Below are positions 54,486-63,669 of a stretch of 64,000 nt of DNA, in pieces (within the stretch, counting starts at the first letter, position 1; every line of letters begins with the position of its first letter). Made by a program: the position numbers and the translations under genes. Below the pieces are notes generated by a model. It was not told the origin of the DNA, made no database searches, and saw nothing but the letters and a program-made list of their open reading frames with translations. Origin of the DNA: an uncultured Bacteriovorax sp. (GTDB lineage: Bacteria; Bdellovibrionota; Bacteriovoracia; Bacteriovoracales; Bacteriovoracaceae); the NCBI GenBank assembly GCA_946480715.1, contig CAMLKK010000011.1:1-64000 (forward strand), read 5' to 3'.

Positions 54486-55456
54486 TTATATTCTTTCGAG
54501 AAGTCTTTTAACAAAATCCAGCTATGCTGAAATAGTCCTTTAAGCAATCCCACACTGTAGATAAAAAGAATGAATAAATGCATGAATAGATAGTCAGGCT
54601 TAAAAGCTTTATGCTTCCACAATCCTTGAATATAGACGATTAAGAAATAACTGAAGAAGAGAATTCCCAATTTTGATGAGAGGTTGAAGAGCCAGGTAAA
54701 AAAAAGAAAATTAAAAATAAGCGGAAGGAAATATATAAACTCTGACCAAAGTGGGAGCTTCATGAAATTTAGTACTCGGCATTCTCCGCTTTTCATAACA
54801 GAAGCGGCGAGTGGTCCATAGCTGGATTTACGGTCATGGTAGACGTACAAGCGAGGATCATACTTAATGACTTTGCCTTCAAGTTTTAATTTTTTTAGAA
54901 GATGATTTTCTTCATTTCTAAACAGTTCTCCATCAAATTGATGTTTCTCAAATAGTGACCTTTTCATCCAAAGGTTACAGAGTATAAGTGATGCTTCATC
55001 GGCCAGTACTGGTTTCTCAGAATTATGAGCATGGTGTCTTTGAAAAGTTTTACCCATACATAAAGGTGATGAAAGCACATATCCTAAAATTTTCTGAAAT
55101 CTTGAACATGTCGGAGAAGATTGGTCAGGCCCTCCAAGGACATCCCATTTATCGTCGAAATTCACTTTTTCAAAGTAATCAGTGGGCACAACACAGTCAT
55201 CATCCAGAAATAATATGTTTTCCGCCTGACATTTCGTTACGCCGAAGTTTCTCGCCGCTGAAGGCGAGGACGATGGAATATAGTAGCATTTTACTTCTGG
55301 AAAATTACTCTTAGTTTTCTCAAAATAAGACAGTTCACCGTTAAATATAACGATAGTCTCCATCTTTTCTGAACGCATAACGCTTCTTAGAGATTGCAGA
55401 CAATTCTCAAGCTCTTTTTTTCTATTGTATGTAACGATGACAATGCTAAAATTCAT
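54482..55456 (-). CDS. GT2-family glycosyltransferase with C-terminal membrane helices
   Basis: A 324-residue protein. The GT-A domain has SIVIVTYNRKKELENCLQSL, SAARNFGVTKC and the metal motif LFLDDDCVV. About three hydrophobic segments (roughly 240-310) anchor it to the inner membrane. It would add a sugar to a lipid-linked or protein acceptor on the cytoplasmic face. It is divergent from the HPr-kinase-like gene at 55486. Confidence 0.8.
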   Translation of the reverse strand: MNFSIVIVTYNRKKELENCLQSLRSVMRSEKMETIVIFNGELSYFEKTKSNFPEVKCYYIPSSSPSAARNFGVTKCQAENILFLDDDCVVPTDYFEKVNFDDKWDVLGGPDQSSPTCSRFQKILGYVLSSPLCMGKTFQRHHAHNSEKPVLADEASLILCNLWMKRSLFEKHQFDGELFRNEENHLLKKLKLEGKVIKYDPRLYVYHDRKSSYGPLAASVMKSGECRVLNFMKLPLWSEFIYFLPLIFNFLFFTWLFNLSSKLGILFFSYFLIVYIQGLWKHKAFKPDYLFMHLFILFIYSVGLLKGLFQHSWILLKDFSKEYN

Positions 55457-55485
55457 TAAACAATTATCCTAGTCTCGAGGTGATT

Positions 55486-56517
55486 TTGCAACGTATACAA
55501 TTGCAAATCTTTCATGTGACCGTTTATATCGAAAGCCAATGGGCGGAAGTAATCGAGTTATTGAAGAAGGATTTCTGGTCTTATTTATCGACAGATTCAC
55601 CTTATGCAGAAGGATCAACAATTGCTCTTTCTCTATTCAGAGAAAACACTAAGCCTCAATTTCCTATTAAAGTAGCTAGTCTTCAAACCCAAAATGCAAT
55701 TAATTACGATGAAGGTTTTACACGTTTCAGCGATTATTATGGCTCGCTATACTCCATCATTGATTTTGAAAAAAACCGAGCGAAGATTTATTCAACAGAC
55801 TTAGAAAAAATGCATGAGGTGGCTTATCTCATGATCTTATCCAGAGTGGGAAAAATCCTTGATCTCGATGGGCTTCATAAACTTCACGCATTTGCGATAA
55901 GTATCGGCGAAGTTGCTCTCGTCTGTATGATGCCCTCAAAAGGGGGGAAAAGTACTCTTCTGACAGAACTGTTGAAAGATCCAGAAGTGAAAATGCTTTC
56001 AGACGATATTCCTCTGGTTGATTCAAGAGGAAAGCTTTATCCATTTCTTTTAAAAATAGGAATGGATGAAATTCCGGCAGATTTCCAAATTGCAAATCCA
56101 GAAGAAAATGTCTATCAGATGAAGCGAGCTCACTATGGAACCAAACAATTGGTATGTACTCGTGGAATAACAGAAAAATTAGAGATTCATGACAAACAAT
56201 TTGAAAAAATAATATTGCTCGAATCATTTAGAGTGAATTCCCCCGTTTCAAGTTTAAGAAAAGTATCTTTTTGGAAATCATTCAAAGGCGTTTTTAAACA
56301 TGGGATTATAGGGGTCGGCTCTCCCATTATCATTGAGTACTTTTGGGAATTTGGTTCAAAAGATTTTGCAGTTAAAACCTTTATATTTTTAAGGCGGATG
56401 ATTGCATTCGGATTTCTATGTAAAAGAGCAAAGAGATATCACCTCTATGCTGGAACTGAACCGAAAAAGACAGCTCAGGATGTCTTAAAATTAATTCGTA
56501 GACTTAGCCATTGGTAA
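55486..56517 (+). CDS. HPr-kinase-like ATPase
   Basis: About 343 residues from a TTG at 55486, chosen because GAGG (55477-55480) lies five bases upstream; a GTG at 55480 overlaps that site. The core has a P-loop MPSKGGKSTLL and then MLSDDIPLVDSRGKLYPF, as in HPr kinase-like proteins. These are often found beside peptide-modification genes, where they are thought to phosphorylate Ser. The canonical HprK and its HPr partner are not in the window. Confidence 0.55.
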   Translation: MQRIQLQIFHVTVYIESQWAEVIELLKKDFWSYLSTDSPYAEGSTIALSLFRENTKPQFPIKVASLQTQNAINYDEGFTRFSDYYGSLYSIIDFEKNRAKIYSTDLEKMHEVAYLMILSRVGKILDLDGLHKLHAFAISIGEVALVCMMPSKGGKSTLLTELLKDPEVKMLSDDIPLVDSRGKLYPFLLKIGMDEIPADFQIANPEENVYQMKRAHYGTKQLVCTRGITEKLEIHDKQFEKIILLESFRVNSPVSSLRKVSFWKSFKGVFKHGIIGVGSPIIIEYFWEFGSKDFAVKTFIFLRRMIAFGFLCKRAKRYHLYAGTEPKKTAQDVLKLIRRLSHW

Positions 56518-56522
56518 AATTT

Positions 56523-58295
56523 ATGAAGAAAATAAAATCAAAGCTCGAATCCTTTCTAAAAGACAGGCCACTCGTATGGTTATTCATTTTCACAATCTGT
56601 ATCGTCGCAGGCTTTGCCAACAGAGTTGTTTACAATCCCGATGATTATTATGAGCTTTATTCCGCGCCAATTAAAAAGACGAATTTAGATTTTTATTTTA
56701 CCGATGTTTCACATTTGATTGGTGTAAGACCTTATCACAAGGAGAGTTTCAGAAATTCTGATTCGTCTCACGTAATTATTGGGGATATTGATCGTGATCA
56801 CTATGAAGACTTTATTTCAATAGGAAGAAACGAGAAAGGTAAAAATTTTTTCAATATTTACAAAAATGTTGAAGGTAAACGCTTCGATCTTCAAAAGGAA
56901 CTGATGAAGCCTGTTTGGGATGAAGTTGGTAAAGAAAGAATTTACACAGCGGCGCTAACCGATTTGGATAATGATCAATGGTTGGATTTAGTCATTGTTC
57001 AGCAAAAAAATAACCAGCAACAGGTTACTTTTTTTAAAAACATAGCTGGCGAATTTAATTCAAATGTCTGGGCCCCAGTAATCACTGAAGGGGACAAAAG
57101 GAATATCAATCTCGTTGATGTCAATGCTGATGGTTTCGTTGATCTTTATTTCTCAAGTTTTCTACAAGATCGCATGACAAGTGTAACTCCGCTCATTTCA
57201 AATGGTTCAGATGGCGGTAAAAACATTCTTCTTCTCAACATGCTAGGAAAAAAATTCGAAGATCAAACAGATCGATACAATCTTGGCAATAGAGGCCTTA
57301 GCTGGACTGCTGCGATTAGCGATTTTAATCAAGATGGATTTCCAGATATTGTCGACATTAACGATTTTGGATACAACGCTTTTAAGTTCAATCATGAAGG
57401 GAAATATTTCAAAGAAGAGACGAAAGATTCTTTTCAAGCAGAAAACGTAAGTTATTCCATGTCCGGAGAAGTTGCTGACTTTAACAATGATGGTCTTTTC
57501 GATATTTTTATTTCCAACGTGAATAGGCCAACCCTTTTTTCAGGTAACAATTTTCTTCTTATAAATGATCCGAAGGCCAAGGGTAGATTCAGAAATCTTG
57601 CTTCTAAAGAACATGTCGATGCTTGCGGATGGGCCTGGGGGGCTAAAGCATTTGAACCCATGAGGGATGGGAATGAAGCTATCATTGTGGTTAATGCTCC
57701 CACGCGTTCACCGAATTCTGCTTTAAGATCCAGCTTTAACTCTGCTCCAATTTTTCTTAAAGAAGCTTTAATCAATGGTGATGACACTCTTTTTGCGAAA
57801 GGACATTTTAACAACCTTACTAAATTTCCTGAAAGAAACTGCGTTTTTGTGAAGAATGAAGACTCATATATAGATGTCGCTCATCAAGTGGGTATTAGAG
57901 ATGAAAAAGGCGGAAAATCTATTGGGGAAATTGACTTTAATAATGATGGAGCTTCCGATTTTATAATTGGCAACATTGATTCGAATCCAATTCTTTATCA
58001 AGGGACTTATACCGGACCAAATAATTGGATTGGTTTAGAATTGGTGGGAAGAAAATCAAATCGAGATGCCATAGGCGCGGTTGTTAAAGTTAATTTCGAT
58101 AAGAGATCTAAGATTAAACAAGTCTTTCCTACGAATGGTTATCAGTCACAATCTACGAAAAAAATTATTTTTGGAATTAAGAAGGATGAGAAACTTTCTA
58201 ATATTCAGATTATGTGGCCATCCCGCAACGTTCAAACCGTGACGAATTTCACCTTAGGGCAATACAACAGGATTGAGGAATATGTTCAAGATTGA
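56523..58295 (+). CDS. FG-GAP/ASPIC-UnbV repeat protein
   Basis: About 590 residues with an N-terminal membrane anchor (residues 15-33) and at least six FG-GAP-type repeats (such as GDIDRDHYEDF, DLDNDQWLDL, DFNQDGFPDI, DFNNDGLFDI), whose acidic loops bind Ca2+. An ASPIC/UnbV domain ends the protein (GRKSNRDAIGAVVKV, QSTKKIIFGI). The ATG at 56523 starts the anchor; a TTG at 56511 overlaps the previous gene. It overlaps the RnfD-like gene by 14 bases. Confidence 0.8.
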   Translation: MKKIKSKLESFLKDRPLVWLFIFTICIVAGFANRVVYNPDDYYELYSAPIKKTNLDFYFTDVSHLIGVRPYHKESFRNSDSSHVIIGDIDRDHYEDFISIGRNEKGKNFFNIYKNVEGKRFDLQKELMKPVWDEVGKERIYTAALTDLDNDQWLDLVIVQQKNNQQQVTFFKNIAGEFNSNVWAPVITEGDKRNINLVDVNADGFVDLYFSSFLQDRMTSVTPLISNGSDGGKNILLLNMLGKKFEDQTDRYNLGNRGLSWTAAISDFNQDGFPDIVDINDFGYNAFKFNHEGKYFKEETKDSFQAENVSYSMSGEVADFNNDGLFDIFISNVNRPTLFSGNNFLLINDPKAKGRFRNLASKEHVDACGWAWGAKAFEPMRDGNEAIIVVNAPTRSPNSALRSSFNSAPIFLKEALINGDDTLFAKGHFNNLTKFPERNCVFVKNEDSYIDVAHQVGIRDEKGGKSIGEIDFNNDGASDFIIGNIDSNPILYQGTYTGPNNWIGLELVGRKSNRDAIGAVVKVNFDKRSKIKQVFPTNGYQSQSTKKIIFGIKKDEKLSNIQIMWPSRNVQTVTNFTLGQYNRIEEYVQD

Positions 58296-59118
58296 TCGGA
58301 ACTGGTATCAGTTTAGCGCTCATTGGATTTATATTTTATTATCACTCGGACTTTATCAGTCTTTGTTTCCTTTTTATAATTTTATCGGTGCCTATGTATT
58401 CGCAACAGCAGTTTATTTCCTAGGTCAAAAATATTTTCCTGAAATAGAAAAACACAATCTCTTGTCTGTCGTTACCGTCTGCAATTCTGTTTATCTAAAT
58501 TTAGGTTATAATTACAAACAGTATTACATTCTCCATATTGTCGTTCTTCTTGCATTATGGTCGAAATTCTATCTTAGGGATAAAGAATCAGGAAAAAGTT
58601 TGTACAATCCGTCTATGGTTGGAATTTTCATAGTCGCGATGTTAGCTCCTTCATATGCCACTCACACACCCTATCTTTGGTCTTCGGAGTGGTGGCAGAT
58701 CCTGATTGCCTTGATTGCAGGTACGACAGTAACATATCTGGTGAAGACGCATACGATTTCATACAGCTATATCCTAAGCTATATGGGATTTGCTTTCATA
58801 ATCGACATAATGAAGTTCATGGTAACTGGAACTACTTTTGATTATCAGCAAACGTTGTTTTGGGTTTTAGGTGCTTTTTCGTTCAATAAGTTGATTCATA
58901 CGTTTCATGTTATTTCTGATCCACAAAGTTCTCCATCATCAAGACAAGGAAGAATTTTATTCGGGATTAGCATTGCACTCGTGGAAGTTATCTTTAAGAA
59001 TTTAGATATACTAAATAATGTGATTATTTCGTACTTGCTAGTTGCAACTGTATTTCAATTAGCGAGAACCAGAAATTTCAATCCTTTCAATTTTTCGAAT
59101 TCAGCCGTAAAAGCATAG
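58282..59118 (+). CDS. RnfD/NqrB-like (UnbU-like) membrane protein
   Basis: A 278-residue protein with about eight hydrophobic segments. SLYNPSMVGIF and HVISDPQSSPSSRQGRILFG match the RnfD/NqrB flavin-site region, though the rest of an Rnf complex is absent. An UnbV-type gene followed by such a protein is the conserved pair first noted beside enediyne clusters. GAGGA precedes the ATG at 58282 closely. The electron-transfer partner is unknown. Confidence 0.7.
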   Translation: MFKIDRNWYQFSAHWIYILLSLGLYQSLFPFYNFIGAYVFATAVYFLGQKYFPEIEKHNLLSVVTVCNSVYLNLGYNYKQYYILHIVVLLALWSKFYLRDKESGKSLYNPSMVGIFIVAMLAPSYATHTPYLWSSEWWQILIALIAGTTVTYLVKTHTISYSYILSYMGFAFIIDIMKFMVTGTTFDYQQTLFWVLGAFSFNKLIHTFHVISDPQSSPSSRQGRILFGISIALVEVIFKNLDILNNVIISYLLVATVFQLARTRNFNPFNFSNSAVKA

Positions 59119-59125
59119 GTGTTTT

Positions 59126-60202
59126 ATGAAAAAAATAATGTTAGTGACTTTATTCCTCCTCCTTGGTTGCAGCAGTAATACGAAAAATTCTTCGCAATCC
59201 GTTTCAGAACCATTATTAAATGTGAGTGAGTACGATGAGGCGAGCGATTATTTTGTTAACGATCGACAACATTTTAAGAGCTTCTTAGACAAATATTGGG
59301 ATTCAATTAAATTGAGCGATAAGAAACCCAAAAGCTATTACGTCGACAACTTTCAAGATAGACGTGTCAAGGATACATTTGTTCAGTGGATGACTAAATC
59401 GATTAACGATTTCAACTCTCGAGAACTCAAGATTTATCACGGCAAGATGTTCAGCTATTTTTATCAAAATCGTGGGAAGGAAAAAACTATCTTCTATTCA
59501 CATGGAAATGTATCACCTTTAGCTTATTGGGCTGAGTTTGCGACAGCTTTCAATGATAGATTCAAAGATTACAATGTTGTTTTCATTCACTCGACAAAAA
59601 TCAACTATGATCCGAAAAATTATTCAGCTGAAGAGCTGAATTCACTCTTTGAAGAGGATACGAAGAATTTTTTTAACCAGACTAAGATTTCTGCTGATAA
59701 ATCATATTTCAATATCGTCTGCCATTCAGCGCTTTTCACTTATCAGTATTTCAAAAACAATCCGAACGGTTATGCAAAAATAGTTTATTATGCGCCAATG
59801 ATTAAAAAGGCGTCGGACGATGTTGTACAAGATTTTTCGAAGATCTTCGACCCTAATCTAGTGATGGATAATTTCTACTCTGTCTATTATCTATATTCGT
59901 TATCAACTCCTAGAGGAACCAGATCATTTCCGATTCCACACAATTCTTTAAGTTTTAATATTGCCACTGAGAAAAACCTAACAGAGTTGTACTACAAAGG
60001 ATTAGACATTTCGTCATTCAAGAAAAAGGCCTTGATCCATGCAGATGGAGAATCAATGCTTACAGAGGAATCAATGGCCATGAAAGAGTTCAATCCTTCA
60101 TCGGTAATATTGTTAAAAAACATGCTTCATCACGATTATTTTTCCGTGCGCGACAGGTTTAATTATTACTTTGATTCTTTAGAGCAATTAATACTTCAGT
60201 AG
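59126..60202 (+). CDS. Lipoprotein with alpha/beta-hydrolase-like fold
   Basis: A 358-residue protein with a lipobox LLLGC (Cys15), so likely lipid-anchored. FYSHGNVSPLAYWAEF and NIVCHSALFTYQYF resemble the oxyanion and nucleophile regions of an alpha/beta hydrolase, but the nucleophile elbow is CHSAL rather than the usual GxSxG. A late His (LHHDYF) could complete a triad. It follows the UnbU-like gene by seven bases and precedes the second MBOAT gene. Confidence 0.6.
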   Translation: MKKIMLVTLFLLLGCSSNTKNSSQSVSEPLLNVSEYDEASDYFVNDRQHFKSFLDKYWDSIKLSDKKPKSYYVDNFQDRRVKDTFVQWMTKSINDFNSRELKIYHGKMFSYFYQNRGKEKTIFYSHGNVSPLAYWAEFATAFNDRFKDYNVVFIHSTKINYDPKNYSAEELNSLFEEDTKNFFNQTKISADKSYFNIVCHSALFTYQYFKNNPNGYAKIVYYAPMIKKASDDVVQDFSKIFDPNLVMDNFYSVYYLYSLSTPRGTRSFPIPHNSLSFNIATEKNLTELYYKGLDISSFKKKALIHADGESMLTEESMAMKEFNPSSVILLKNMLHHDYFSVRDRFNYYFDSLEQLILQ

Positions 60203-60208
60203 GGAAAA

Positions 60209-61447
60209 ATTATCTTAACGCTTAATGGACTGAACTTTAAAAAAAGTATTCTTCTAGCTGTTAGCCTTGGGCTAATATATACCCTCGCTGGAAAATTCAT
60301 TCTTCTATTGTTAGTCATTTCGCTTATTCATTATTGGTTTATTTTCACATTGTCGATTTCCCATAAAAGATTCGCTGGTGTAATGGTATTCGTAAGCAGC
60401 GTAGTGCTGCTACTACTGACTAAAATCAACCTTCAACAGCAAGCAACTTGGTTTATTCCTTTGAGTCTGTCTTTTTACGTGTTTCGCAATTGGAGCGTAT
60501 ACTGGGATTTTAGTTCTGATGGTGATCTAAATGACGTATCGCTTTTGGATTTTTTTCTTTTTTCATTTTACCTTCCAAGCTTTTTAACTGGTCCTTTTTT
60601 AAAAATTTCAGGTTTAATGAATGCAACAAAAGAAGAGTATTCATTCCAGAAAACTTCGGATGGCCTTTTTTTATTCATTCGAGGTTGCGCAAAAAAAGTA
60701 CTTATTTCTCAGGTGCTCATTATACCTTTGATGGATAGAGGAAGTTTTTCCTCAGCTGAAACTGTTTTAAGACTTTTTTTGAATGTCATCTATGTAACGG
60801 CAGACTTAAGTTCTTATACTGATATGGTACGGGGAATCTCAAAAATTTGCGGAATCGATCTACCTATAAATTTTAATTTATCATTGTTAGCGACAAACAT
60901 TTCTGATTTTTGGCAAAGACAGCACATAACGTTTTCGAATTGGTTGCGGGAGTATATTTACTATCCACTCTTTTTCAAATCGTCTAGCCAGTATGGTGCT
61001 TCTGCAGGTTATGTTGTGGCCGTTTGTCTAACATTTCTTTTTTCGGGGTTTTGGCATGTGCCTTCACAGAGTGGATTAATATTTGCGACAGGACATATTT
61101 TTGCCTTCCTCTCTTTGAGTAAATCAGATACTCGCCTTGGTAAAATCAAAGATTTTATTATTATGTGGATTGTACTCCTCATTACATTTTGGCCCATAGT
61201 ACAACCTGAGGACTCGTGGACTAAATTGAATCTTGATTGGAAAAAAACGATTATTTATTCTGCGTGGATTGGTGCTGTATTTAGTTGCTCTCTGTTTGCA
61301 CTCTTAGAATATTATGATTATCAATTGAAGAAACAGAATTCTCTTAATCTTAAACTTTGGTCTTTAGTAATGCATGTGATGTTGTTTGCACTCACATTGA
61401 TTTATTTCAACAAGAATGCGCCAACATTTCTATATTTTAGTTTTTAA
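60209..61447 (+). CDS. MBOAT-family membrane O-acyltransferase with a non-standard start
   Basis: About 411 residues. The first ATG/GTG/TTG in frame is a TTG at 60308 with no ribosome binding site, and it would cut into the first membrane helices. The frame is open upstream to the preceding stop, reading LNGLNFKKSILLAVSLGLIY, a normal MBOAT N-terminus. AGGGA (60201-60205) suits an ATT at 60209 or an ATC at 60212. The catalytic region FSGFWHVPSQSG then ATGHIF is typical. It is part of a second Dlt-like module. Confidence 0.75.
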   Translation: MILTLNGLNFKKSILLAVSLGLIYTLAGKFILLLLVISLIHYWFIFTLSISHKRFAGVMVFVSSVVLLLLTKINLQQQATWFIPLSLSFYVFRNWSVYWDFSSDGDLNDVSLLDFFLFSFYLPSFLTGPFLKISGLMNATKEEYSFQKTSDGLFLFIRGCAKKVLISQVLIIPLMDRGSFSSAETVLRLFLNVIYVTADLSSYTDMVRGISKICGIDLPINFNLSLLATNISDFWQRQHITFSNWLREYIYYPLFFKSSSQYGASAGYVVAVCLTFLFSGFWHVPSQSGLIFATGHIFAFLSLSKSDTRLGKIKDFIIMWIVLLITFWPIVQPEDSWTKLNLDWKKTIIYSAWIGAVFSCSLFALLEYYDYQLKKQNSLNLKLWSLVMHVMLFALTLIYFNKNAPTFLYFSF

Positions 61448-62414
61448 TCAATGCGTTCGTGATTAAAGAAGAACTTTCATGAGCAGGATGAATACAGTCA
61501 AAATATTTCACCTGAGAAAGTGATCGTAGGTCTACAATTTTGACATTAGCATTTTTCGCAACCGTAATAAGGTCTGCCAACAAGCTTTCTTCATATTCAT
61601 TATATTCATGAGCTACTGGAGTGGGAGGAATCCAGACAATTGTCTGATCAGACCGTGATTGAAAAGTAGAAATCAAATCTCCAAAAATTTTTATACCTTC
61701 TTTATTGTCTGAAGGATTATTGGTTGTCCATCTCATCATTGTTTCGCATTCACTAACTATCCGAGGGCGATGAATCTCTGGAAGTTGCATGCCAGATATA
61801 TAGCCTCTTAAAGATGAATCTTGAATGTTTCGGAATTCTTCAACATGTAAATGTCTTTTGATTTTTCGATAATCGTCATTGGAATTCATGTTGTTAAAAA
61901 ATGATTTTATAATGTCTTGAAGAATATATCGCTGTAGATACAATTCATAATTATACAGAATAGGTTTTAGAACCGCTGGAGTTGAATTTAATTCTGAAAA
62001 AAGCGACAAGTTTTGCGCGCTAGACATCATCTTAATCATTCTTTGACTTGCAGACATAGGATTAAGTTCTATAAAAACTTTTGAATATTTCTTTTTTGTA
62101 GATTGAGCAAGTTTCAACATTTCACTATATGATCCCGCAACAAGACTCGCATTATACGAAGACTTCTCAATCAAACGAGGATCTATGGAATACGCTGTCC
62201 TTGATGAACCAATGAAAATTGTGTCGACATCTTTTTCTGTCAATCCGTAAACTTTTTTTTGCCAATCGTAAGTAAGATAGAAGTAACTTGCACCATTAAT
62301 ATGATTCAAGAATTGGTGATAAAGTGAACTTCTTAATAAAAACTGAAAACTAAATAGGCTTGTAAAAAACAATACCAAAAAAATGATGGAACGATTTTTT
62401 ACTGACATTGGCAT
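61437..62414 (-). CDS. Anchored SGNH-like protein of the second acylation module
   Basis: A 325-residue protein with an N-terminal membrane anchor (about 9-26). SGNH-like motifs are IFIGSSRTAYSI (Ser) and FDCIHPAHES (Asp-x-x-His). It is distantly like the SGNH-type protein at 49421. Two ATGs are possible (62414, 62408); the first is kept. Its start lies inside the 3' end of the small Cys-rich gene, and its end overlaps the convergent MBOAT gene by 11 bases. Confidence 0.65.
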   Translation of the reverse strand: MPMSVKNRSIIFLVLFFTSLFSFQFLLRSSLYHQFLNHINGASYFYLTYDWQKKVYGLTEKDVDTIFIGSSRTAYSIDPRLIEKSSYNASLVAGSYSEMLKLAQSTKKKYSKVFIELNPMSASQRMIKMMSSAQNLSLFSELNSTPAVLKPILYNYELYLQRYILQDIIKSFFNNMNSNDDYRKIKRHLHVEEFRNIQDSSLRGYISGMQLPEIHRPRIVSECETMMRWTTNNPSDNKEGIKIFGDLISTFQSRSDQTIVWIPPTPVAHEYNEYEESLLADLITVAKNANVKIVDLRSLSQVKYFDCIHPAHESSSLITNALIKN

Positions 62415-62656
62415 GTAACGATCCAGCTGTCTTTATATTGCTCTGAACATCTTAGAAATTTTGCTTTGGGTTTTATACAAAAATCCCTCGCAATTTCTTC
62501 GCACATTTTTTTAGGTACACAGCTATCGAGAATTTCAGGGTGGTCGAAGGGTTCAAGCGGTCCTTTAAGCTTGGCCTTTTTAGTCGGTTTTACATCAGTT
62601 GCTGACGCAAAAACGGGTAAGGAAAAGCTTAATAAAAAAATGAGTATATATTTCAT
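62399..62656 (-). CDS. Small exported Cys-rich protein
   Basis: An 85-residue protein with a signal peptide (MKYILIFLLSFSLPVFA). The mature part has six Cys (SCVP, KMCEE, DFCIK, RCSE, TCQC), enough for three disulfides. I do not recognise the family. The ATG at 62656 starts the signal peptide; a longer frame from 62680 adds residues that are not signal-like. It overlaps the SGNH-type gene by 16 bases. Confidence 0.6.
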   Translation of the reverse strand: MKYILIFLLSFSLPVFASATDVKPTKKAKLKGPLEPFDHPEILDSCVPKKMCEEIARDFCIKPKAKFLRCSEQYKDSWIVTCQCQ

Positions 62657-62704
62657 TATTCGATACAATGATAATAACATATTTTGCTTTAGATGGAGCA
62701 GCCA

Positions 62705-62995
62705 ATGTTATCCCAAGATGAGATTGTTCTCAAAGTAATTGGATTTCTAAACGACAATAAGAAATTCTTAAAAATCGAAACATCAAAACTAATTGATTCG
62801 GATACGCTCATTTTTGGCGAAAATGGTTTGCTTGATAGCATCGGCCTTGTTCATCTAATAGTTAATTTGGAAAAACAAATTAAAAACGAAACAGGGAAAA
62901 AGATTGTATTAGTGAGCTCTGAAGCCATGAGTAGAACAAAGAGTCCGTTTAAATCTGTTTCGACAATTGCTCAATTAATCAAGGAAAAGCTTTGA
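62705..62995 (+). CDS. Acyl carrier protein of the second acylation module
   Basis: A 96-residue carrier with the phosphopantetheine Ser45 in GLLDSIGLVHL. The ATG at 62705 has GGAG six bases upstream, inside the earlier ATG-started frame at 62693. It is longer than the carrier at 49213 and is not a close relative. The last codon overlaps the TTG start of the reductase gene (TTGA). Confidence 0.8.
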   Translation: MLSQDEIVLKVIGFLNDNKKFLKIETSKLIDSDTLIFGENGLLDSIGLVHLIVNLEKQIKNETGKKIVLVSSEAMSRTKSPFKSVSTIAQLIKEKL

Positions 62996-63669
62996 ATATA
63001 TTAATCACTGGAACATCACGTGGCTTAGGAAAATCATTGGCCGAAATTTTTTTAAAAGATGGTCATACTGTATTTGGTATTGCTAGAGGTGAATCAACTA
63101 TTGATCATAAGAATTATCTTCATCTCACTGGCGATTTAACAGATACGGATAAAATTTTAAATTTAATAGGAAATTTAACATCGGTGGATGTTCTCATAAA
63201 TAGTGCTGCCAAAGCAAAACTGAACCCATTTTTAATCTCCAATGAAGTGGACCTCGAAGAGTTACTTTCTGTTAATGTGGAAGGTGCATATCTACTTACC
63301 AGAGAAATTGCGAAATTGATGGTAGCTAATAATTTTGGACGCATTATAAACGTCACGACCATAGGAACGAAACTTAACATTAAGGGAGAAGTGCAATACT
63401 TAATGAGTAAAGCTGCATTGGAAAAAATGACTGATGTACTTGCAAAAGAACTTTTTCATTTCGGGATTACTGTAAACAATGTCGCCATTTCACTTATGGA
63501 TACTGATCTCATCAAAGGTCTTAACCAACAGCAATTAAAAGATGTACGCTCTCAATTAATTGATGATCATTTTGTTAACAAGGTGGATTTAAAACATCTT
63601 TTTGATTTCCTCATTCACGAGAATGCTCGATCAATAACAGGCCAAAAAATTTCATTTGGTGGAATATAG
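62992..63669 (+). CDS. Short-chain dehydrogenase/reductase
   Basis: A 225-residue SDR starting with TTG inside the carrier stop. The Rossmann motif is TGTSRGLG (residues 6-13), NSAAK is the NAG-type motif and the catalytic Tyr136/Lys140 are in QYLMSKAAL; the usual catalytic Ser is replaced by Thr in VTTIG. It probably reduces a carrier-bound acyl chain, as FabG does. The stop TAG overlaps the GTG start of the ligase gene. Confidence 0.8.
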   Translation: MNILITGTSRGLGKSLAEIFLKDGHTVFGIARGESTIDHKNYLHLTGDLTDTDKILNLIGNLTSVDVLINSAAKAKLNPFLISNEVDLEELLSVNVEGAYLLTREIAKLMVANNFGRIINVTTIGTKLNIKGEVQYLMSKAALEKMTDVLAKELFHFGITVNNVAISLMDTDLIKGLNQQQLKDVRSQLIDDHFVNKVDLKHLFDFLIHENARSITGQKISFGGI

